From Modestobacter sp. (GTDB taxonomy: Bacteria > Actinomycetota > Actinomycetes > Mycobacteriales > Geodermatophilaceae), in the NCBI GenBank assembly GCA_025963425.1, contig JAOPUQ010000089.1, forward strand, positions 1 through 18,549: 18,549 bases of DNA, written 5' to 3'. The notes beneath the pieces were generated by a model. The model searched no databases, was not told where the DNA came from, and saw only the letters and a program-made list of their open reading frames with translations. Both the position numbers and the translations under genes were made by a program. Of this stretch, positions 14,761-18,549 are shown one piece after another (position 1 is the stretch's first letter; each line of letters starts with the position of its first letter).

Positions 14761-14797
14761 GGCCGGTGTACTGGAGCGGCCGCAGTGCGTACCGGCC
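14761..14797. promoter_or_regulatory. Candidate operator: imperfect inverted repeat upstream of the fusion gene
   Basis: GGCCGGT (14761-14767) and ACCGGCC (14791-14797) are inverted copies. Inside them ACTG (14770-14773) and CAGT (14783-14786) form a second inverted pair with a centre shifted by one base. The dyad lies about 30-70 bases before the GTG at 14829, a typical place for an autoregulatory GntR-type site. Evidence is symmetry and position only. Confidence 0.35.
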
Positions 14798-14828
14798 GGT
14801 GCGCCGCCCACCCGGAAGGACGGCCCAG

Positions 14829-15977
14829 GTGACGACTCCAGAGACGGCGGGAGCCCCGGCATTCGACGCCAGGACGTTCCGCCACGTGGTGGGGCACCTC
14901 CCGAGCGGGGTGACCCTCGTGACCACCCGGACGCCGGACGGCGACCACGGGATGACGGCGAGCTCGGTGACGTCGCTGTCGCTCGACCCACCGATGATGC
15001 TGGCCTGCCTGAACCGGTCCTCCTCCACATCCATGGCGGTCTCCGCGGCCGGCGCCTACGCGGTCAACGTCCTGGGGCAGGGGCACGAGCACCTGGCACA
15101 GCAGTTCGCCGCGCCCAGCCGGGACAAGTTCGCCGGCGTGCGGGTGACCGAGGGCGTGCTGGGCCTGCCGCTGCTGGCCGACGCGCTGGCCCGGATCGAG
15201 TGCACGGTCGTCGAGGAGGTCCACGCCGCCACGCACACGATCTTCCTCGGCCGGGTCGTCGACGCGAAGGCCGACGAGGGCAGCCCGCTGACCTACTTCC
15301 GCGGCGGGTTCGGCCGCTTCGAGTTCGCCCGCGACGACGCGGTCTACCAGCGGGCGCGCCAGCAGGTGCTGGAGCGGATGTACGCAGCCGACGCCGTCCT
15401 GCAGCTGGATGACCTGGCCTACCAGCTGGAGGTGGAGCGCCCGGCGGCGTTCTACGCCCTCACCCGGCTCACCGCCGACGGGCTGGTGCGCCGCGACCCC
15501 GATCGCGGCTACGTCGTCGTGCCGTTCGACAGCCGCACCTCCGACGAGACCTTCGACGCCCGGTGCGCCATCGAGCTGGGGGTCCTCGACATGGTCGTCG
15601 GCCGGGTGCCGCCGGACGAGCTCACCGAGCTCAGCAGCCGCTTCGCGACCATGGCGGCGCTGCTGGTGGGTGACCGCTTCGTGGACTTCGACCGCTACCT
15701 GGACGCGAACTACGCCTTCCACGAGGGGCTGGTCTCCCTCGCGCACAACCAGTCGCTCACCGCGGCGTTCGGCCGGTTGAGCATCAAGACCGTCATGACC
15801 CGCAGCTTCGGGGTCACGCCGGTGACATCGCAGGACTTCATCGACGCGCAGCGGCAGATCACCGAGGGGGTCGGGCGCGGGGACCTGGCCACGGCGCGCG
15901 GCGGCGTCCTGCGCTACACCGAGCTGGCCAAGCAGCGGGTGCGGCAGATCCTCGCCCAGACCGGCGGCCGGCTCTGA
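14829..15977 (+). CDS. Fusion: flavin reductase domain joined to GntR-type wHTH and FCD regulator
   Basis: The 382-residue protein has two unrelated halves. Residues about 14-167 are a flavin reductase-like FMN-binding domain (FRHVVGHLPSGVTLVTT, MTASSVTSLSLDPPMMLACLNRSS, YAVNVLGQGHEHLAQQFA, KFAGV, then FLGRVVDA and YFRGGFGRF). Residues about 171-232 form a GntR-type winged helix (QLDDLAYQLEVERPAAFYAL, DGLVRRDPDRGYVVV). Residues about 238-375 form an FCD effector domain (YLDANYAFHEGLVSLAHN). Two histidines usual in metal-binding FCD domains seem replaced (AQRQIT, LRYTEL). GTG 14829 has GGAAGGA 8 bases upstream. The frame is continuous through the junction, so this is not two genes. It is divergent from the LLM monooxygenase, which it probably supplies with reduced flavin and may also regulate. 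Confidence 0.88.
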   Translation: MTTPETAGAPAFDARTFRHVVGHLPSGVTLVTTRTPDGDHGMTASSVTSLSLDPPMMLACLNRSSSTSMAVSAAGAYAVNVLGQGHEHLAQQFAAPSRDKFAGVRVTEGVLGLPLLADALARIECTVVEEVHAATHTIFLGRVVDAKADEGSPLTYFRGGFGRFEFARDDAVYQRARQQVLERMYAADAVLQLDDLAYQLEVERPAAFYALTRLTADGLVRRDPDRGYVVVPFDSRTSDETFDARCAIELGVLDMVVGRVPPDELTELSSRFATMAALLVGDRFVDFDRYLDANYAFHEGLVSLAHNQSLTAAFGRLSIKTVMTRSFGVTPVTSQDFIDAQRQITEGVGRGDLATARGGVLRYTELAKQRVRQILAQTGGRL

Positions 15978-15985
15978 GCCGCGCC

Positions 15986-16999
15986 TCAGCCCGGTGGCCC
16001 GCCGGGGGCCGCGCCACGGGCGGTGACCGTCGCACGGACGACGTCGGCCGTCGCCCCGGCTGCCAGCAGCGACCACAGCAGCAGCCGCGCCTTGCGGGGG
16101 TGCAGCCAACCGGCGGGCACGACGCCGCGGGCGAGCAGGTCCTGCTCGGAGCCGACGAACCCGTAGGTGCCGCCGAGCACCGGGCCGCCGCCGGTGCGGG
16201 TGGCCAGCACGACCGGGCACCGCTGCACGGCGACGCTGACGACCTCGGCCAGCGCCGCCGAGACGTGACCGGCCCCGAAGCCGGCCAGGACGACGCCGTC
16301 GTAGCCGGCGTCGACGACCAGCCCGAGCAGCTCGCCGACGTCGCCGAGGTGGGTCTCCAGGAGCGCGACCCGGGGGACGCGGCCGGCCATCGGCGCGGGC
16401 AGGGCCGGCCAGCGCGCCGACCGCCCGGCATAGGTCACCCGCCCCTCGTGCACCCGGCCGACCGGCCCGAAGGGTGCCGAGGTGAACGTGTGCACCGCGA
16501 TCGCATCCCCCTTGCGGACCCGCGTCGCGTCGTGGACGTCGTCGTTCAGCACGACCAGCGCGCCCCGGTCCCGCGAGGCGGGGCTGCCGGCCACGACGGT
16601 CGCAGCCAGCAGGTTGGCCGGCCCGTCCGCGCCGGGCGCACGCGCGGCGCGCATCGCGCCGGTCACCACGAGCGGTTCGGGCCGGTCCCAGTACAGGTCG
16701 AGCAGGTAGGCCGTCTCCTCGATGGTGTCGGTGCCCTGGACGACGACGACCCCCGCGGCGTCGGCGGCCTGCCGGCCCGCCCACTCCCCGACGGCGACCA
16801 CGTCCGTCGGCAGCAGCCAGGCCCCCGGTTCGGTGCGGAGGGTGTGCGCCTCGAGCTCCGCGACCTCCCCGAGCTCGGGGACGGCGCGCAGCAGGCCGGC
16901 GGCGTCCAGCGACGGGACGACGCCGCCGCCACCCGCCGTCGGCGGCGTCATCGTGATGGTGCCGCCGAGCGAGCCGACGACCACCCGTGGTCTGTGCAC
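15986..16999 (-). CDS. L-asparaginase-family amidohydrolase
   Basis: The 337-residue protein belongs to the bacterial type asparaginase/glutaminase family. The catalytic residues line up well with E. coli AnsB: Thr14 in GSLGGTI, Thr90-Asp91 in VVQGTDTIEET and Lys163 in TRVRKGD. The TGAMR and DGPANL segments are also present. The flexible-loop tyrosine of AnsB has no counterpart (the loop is Gly/Pro-rich). There is no signal peptide, so it should be cytoplasmic. GTG 16999 was chosen because GGAGGG lies 7 bases upstream. A longer reading to 17074 would fill most of the divergent promoter region. It may deamidate asparagine or a related omega-amide such as a ring-opened amide acid. Its 3' end faces the fusion gene with 8 bases between stops. 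Confidence 0.88.
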   Translation of the reverse strand: MHRPRVVVGSLGGTITMTPPTAGGGGVVPSLDAAGLLRAVPELGEVAELEAHTLRTEPGAWLLPTDVVAVGEWAGRQAADAAGVVVVQGTDTIEETAYLLDLYWDRPEPLVVTGAMRAARAPGADGPANLLAATVVAGSPASRDRGALVVLNDDVHDATRVRKGDAIAVHTFTSAPFGPVGRVHEGRVTYAGRSARWPALPAPMAGRVPRVALLETHLGDVGELLGLVVDAGYDGVVLAGFGAGHVSAALAEVVSVAVQRCPVVLATRTGGGPVLGGTYGFVGSEQDLLARGVVPAGWLHPRKARLLLWSLLAAGATADVVRATVTARGAAPGGPPG

Positions 17000-17006
17000 G
17001 CCGATG

Positions 17007-17012
17007 CCCTCC
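17007..17012 (-). promoter_or_regulatory. Ribosome binding site that fixes the asparaginase start
   Basis: On the minus strand this reads GGAGGG, 7 bases before the GTG at 16999. This supports the shorter protein over the ATG at 17074. Confidence 0.6.
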
Positions 17013-17081
17013 GCCCCCCGACCGGTCGCTCCGGTGGAGGGCCCACCGTACGGACCCCCCGCATCCACGCCCATCCCCCTC

Positions 17082-17087
17082 GGAGGA
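17082..17087 (+). promoter_or_regulatory. Ribosome binding site of the hydantoinase-like gene
   Basis: GGAGGA lies 7 bases before the GTG at 17095. An in-frame ATG at 16987 lies inside the divergent asparaginase gene and has no such site. Confidence 0.65.
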
Positions 17088-17094
17088 CCCGCCC

Positions 17095-18474
17095 GTGACC
17101 GACCTCGACCTACTCCTCGCCGGTGGCACCGTGGTCAGCCCCGGGGGGCGCAGTCGCCTCGACGTCGGGGTCCGCGACGGCGTGGTGGTGCACGTGGGGC
17201 CGGGCGCCCCGTCGGCGCGGCGGACCGTCGACGCGAGCGGCCTGTTCGTGCTGCCCGGCGGCGTCGACACCCACGTGCACCTGATGGATCCCGGCAGCCC
17301 CGAGCGGGAGGACTTCCCGACCGGGACCAGCGCGGCCGCGGCCTCGGGTGTGACGACGATCGTGGAGCACAGCCACGGCACGCCGGTGCGGACCGTGGCG
17401 GACCTGCGGGGCAAGGTGCACCACCTGCGGGAGCGGTCCAACGTCGACTACGGCCTGGCCGCGCACGCGTGGCCCGGTCAGGCCTCCGACGTGGCCGGGC
17501 TGTGGGCCGCCGGGGTGACCTTCTTCAAGGTCTTCACCTGCACGACGCACGGGATCCCCGGCCACGACGCCGCCCGGCTCCGGGAGCACCTGACCGCGAC
17601 CGCCCAGGCGGGCGCCGTCAGCCTGCTGCACTGCGAGGACGAGTCGCTGACCGAGGCGGCCGAGGCGCTGCTGCGGGCCACGGGCCGCACCGACGGCGGC
17701 ATCCTGCCCGACTGGCGCAGCCGCGACGCCGAGCTGGTCGCCGCGGCCGTGGCCGCCCTCCTGGTGCGGCGGACCGGCGCGCGGGCGACCCTGGCCCACG
17801 TCAGCCATCCCGAGGTGGCCGGCTACGTGGCCCGGGAGCGCGCGCTGGGCGCCGCCCTGCACGCCGAGGGCTGCCCGCAGTACTTCCTGCTCCGGGAGGA
17901 CGAGGTCCTCGACGAGGGAGCGCTGCGCAAGTTCACCCCGCCGGCCCGCGCCCGCACCGACGACGACGAGGTCGAGATGTGGCGACTGCTGCGCGGCGGC
18001 ACCCTCACCCACATGTCCAGCGACCACGCGCCGTCCACCCTGGAGCAGAAGCGCGCCGGCGACATCTGGAACGTGCACTTCGGCCTGCCGGGGCTGGACA
18101 GCACGATGTCGCTGCTGCTCGACGCGGTCGCGCGCGGCCACCTCAGCTACGAGGACGTCACGCGGGTCTACAGCGAACGGCCGGCGCAGGTCTACGGCCT
18201 GTGGCCGCGCAAGGGCCGGATAGCCGTGGGTTCCGACGCCGACCTGGTGCTCGTGGACCCGGCGGCCCAGCGGACCCTCCGCGACGAGGACGTCCTGTCC
18301 AAGGCGGGGTGGACCCCCTTCGCCGGCCGTACCGTGCGCGGCCGGGTGGTGCAGACCTACCTGCGCGGCACCCTGGTCGCCGAGGAGGGCCGGCCACAGG
18401 ACGCCCGGACCGGCCGCCTGGTCCTCGGACCCGGAGCCGACGCCGAGCACCGCCGGGCGCTGGGCGGCGACTGA
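17095..18474 (+). CDS. Cyclic amidohydrolase (hydantoinase/allantoinase/dihydroorotase-like)
   Basis: The 459-residue protein is a binuclear-metal amidohydrolase. Visible ligands are His60 and His62 (DTHVHL), the candidate carboxylated Lys145 (TFFKVFT), His179 (LLHCED), His235 (LAHVSHPE) and Asp310 (SSDHAPST). The N-terminal beta strand segment (LDLLLAGGTVVSPGG) and C-terminal return (GRIAVGSDADLVLVD) are complete. Such enzymes hydrolyse cyclic amides or imides: hydantoins, dihydropyrimidines, allantoin or dihydroorotate. The segment KFTPPAR...D..E..MW is closest to allantoinase/dihydroorotase-type enzymes, but no other purine-degradation gene is nearby. It is divergent from the asparaginase-like gene. 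A cyclic imide or lactam made in the same pathway is a plausible but unproven substrate. Confidence 0.87.
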   Translation: MTDLDLLLAGGTVVSPGGRSRLDVGVRDGVVVHVGPGAPSARRTVDASGLFVLPGGVDTHVHLMDPGSPEREDFPTGTSAAAASGVTTIVEHSHGTPVRTVADLRGKVHHLRERSNVDYGLAAHAWPGQASDVAGLWAAGVTFFKVFTCTTHGIPGHDAARLREHLTATAQAGAVSLLHCEDESLTEAAEALLRATGRTDGGILPDWRSRDAELVAAAVAALLVRRTGARATLAHVSHPEVAGYVARERALGAALHAEGCPQYFLLREDEVLDEGALRKFTPPARARTDDDEVEMWRLLRGGTLTHMSSDHAPSTLEQKRAGDIWNVHFGLPGLDSTMSLLLDAVARGHLSYEDVTRVYSERPAQVYGLWPRKGRIAVGSDADLVLVDPAAQRTLRDEDVLSKAGWTPFAGRTVRGRVVQTYLRGTLVAEEGRPQDARTGRLVLGPGADAEHRRALGGD

Positions 18475-18510
18475 CGGGCCTGCCGGGCGGGTCCCGGCGG
18501 CCACGGCGGG

Positions 18511-18545
18511 CGGGCGCAGTCCGACGTGCCGACGCCCTGCGCCCG
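18511..18545 (+). terminator. Candidate terminator after the hydantoinase-like gene
   Basis: CGGGCGCAG (18511-18519) and CTGCGCCCG (18537-18545) are perfect 9-base inverted arms with a 17-base loop, starting 36 bases after the stop codon. The large loop and lack of a T-run make the call tentative. It might serve both strands if a converging gene follows beyond the window. The rest of 18475-18549 shows nothing else. Confidence 0.4.
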
Positions 18546-18549
18546 GTCA

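Larger units (their letters stand above)
14561..14828. promoter_or_regulatory. Divergent intergenic region between LLM monooxygenase and reductase-regulator fusion
   Basis: These 268 bases should contain promoters for both divergent transcripts and a binding site for the fused regulator. The clearest dyad is at 14761-14797. On the minus strand a TTGACT (14601-14596) looks like a -35, but the matching -10 position would fall on the ribosome site, so I do not call it a promoter. No open frame on either strand looks like a real gene here. Confidence 0.45.
17000..17094. promoter_or_regulatory. Divergent promoter region, asparaginase / hydantoinase-like genes
   Basis: These 95 bases lie between two divergent starts. 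They hold both ribosome sites (CCCTCC at 17007-17012 for the minus gene, GGAGGA at 17082-17087 for the plus gene) and a dyad CGGTGG (17032-17037) / CCACCG (17043-17048) near the middle. No clear -10 or -35 pair is visible. Shared control by one regulator is plausible from the layout. Confidence 0.4.

Noticed and set aside
17021..17048. Two mutually exclusive small stems in the asparaginase/hydantoinase promoter region as a riboswitch-like element
   Set aside because: Stems are only 5-6 bp in very GC-rich DNA and no conserved riboswitch core is recognisable.
14598..17441. 947-residue minus-strand open frame across the fusion gene and asparaginase
   Set aside because: Part of it is an out-of-frame reading of the asparaginase and the rest is antisense to the fusion. 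No domain is visible.

Overview
This is a GC-rich window (roughly 70% or more G+C by eye) with GTG starts as common as ATG, strong G/C third-position bias, Shine-Dalgarno-like leaders and many 4-base start/stop overlaps. Together with a PucR-family regulator carrying an RsbRD-like N-terminus, this points to a high-GC actinobacterium. I cannot fix the genus. I see no rRNA, tRNA, CRISPR array, insertion sequence or phage gene. The whole window reads as one catabolic/accessory region.

Layout. Left block (1-9607, all minus strand, transcribed right to left): an FAD aromatic hydroxylase resembling 2,6-dihydroxypyridine 3-monooxygenase, a cyclase-family hydrolase, an SDR dehydrogenase, an alpha/beta-hydrolase, the [2Fe-2S] subunit of a molybdenum hydroxylase, a very long amidase, the molybdopterin subunit of the same hydroxylase, and the start of an EamA-type transporter cut by the window edge. 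From the SDR down to the molybdopterin subunit the genes overlap or nearly touch. GC-rich hairpins at 8327-8360 and 7241-7281 separate the first genes of the block. A PucR-family regulator (9859-11109, plus strand) is divergent from this block across about 250 bases.

Middle block (11124-14560, minus strand): a luciferase-like (LLM) flavin monooxygenase, a carboxymuconolactone-decarboxylase-like protein, a PcaD-like alpha/beta-hydrolase and a beta-hydroxyacid dehydrogenase, with junctions of 1 base or of overlapping codons. Divergent from it (14829-15977) is a single protein joining an N-terminal flavin reductase to a C-terminal winged-helix plus FCD (GntR-type) regulator. Right block: an L-asparaginase-family amidohydrolase (minus) divergent from a hydantoinase/allantoinase-like amidohydrolase (plus), followed by a candidate terminator.

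How it may work together (inference): the contents fit uptake and stepwise breakdown of a nitrogen heterocycle, probably a pyridine-type ring. The molybdenum hydroxylase and FAD hydroxylase would add ring hydroxyls. The LLM monooxygenase, fed with reduced flavin by the fused reductase, could open a ring, as PyrA, TgnB and RutA do. The unusually rich set of C-N and ester hydrolases (amidase, cyclase, asparaginase, hydantoinase-like, two alpha/beta-hydrolases) and the dehydrogenases would process the open-chain products. The substrate cannot be read from the sequence. The most unusual element is the reductase-regulator fusion.
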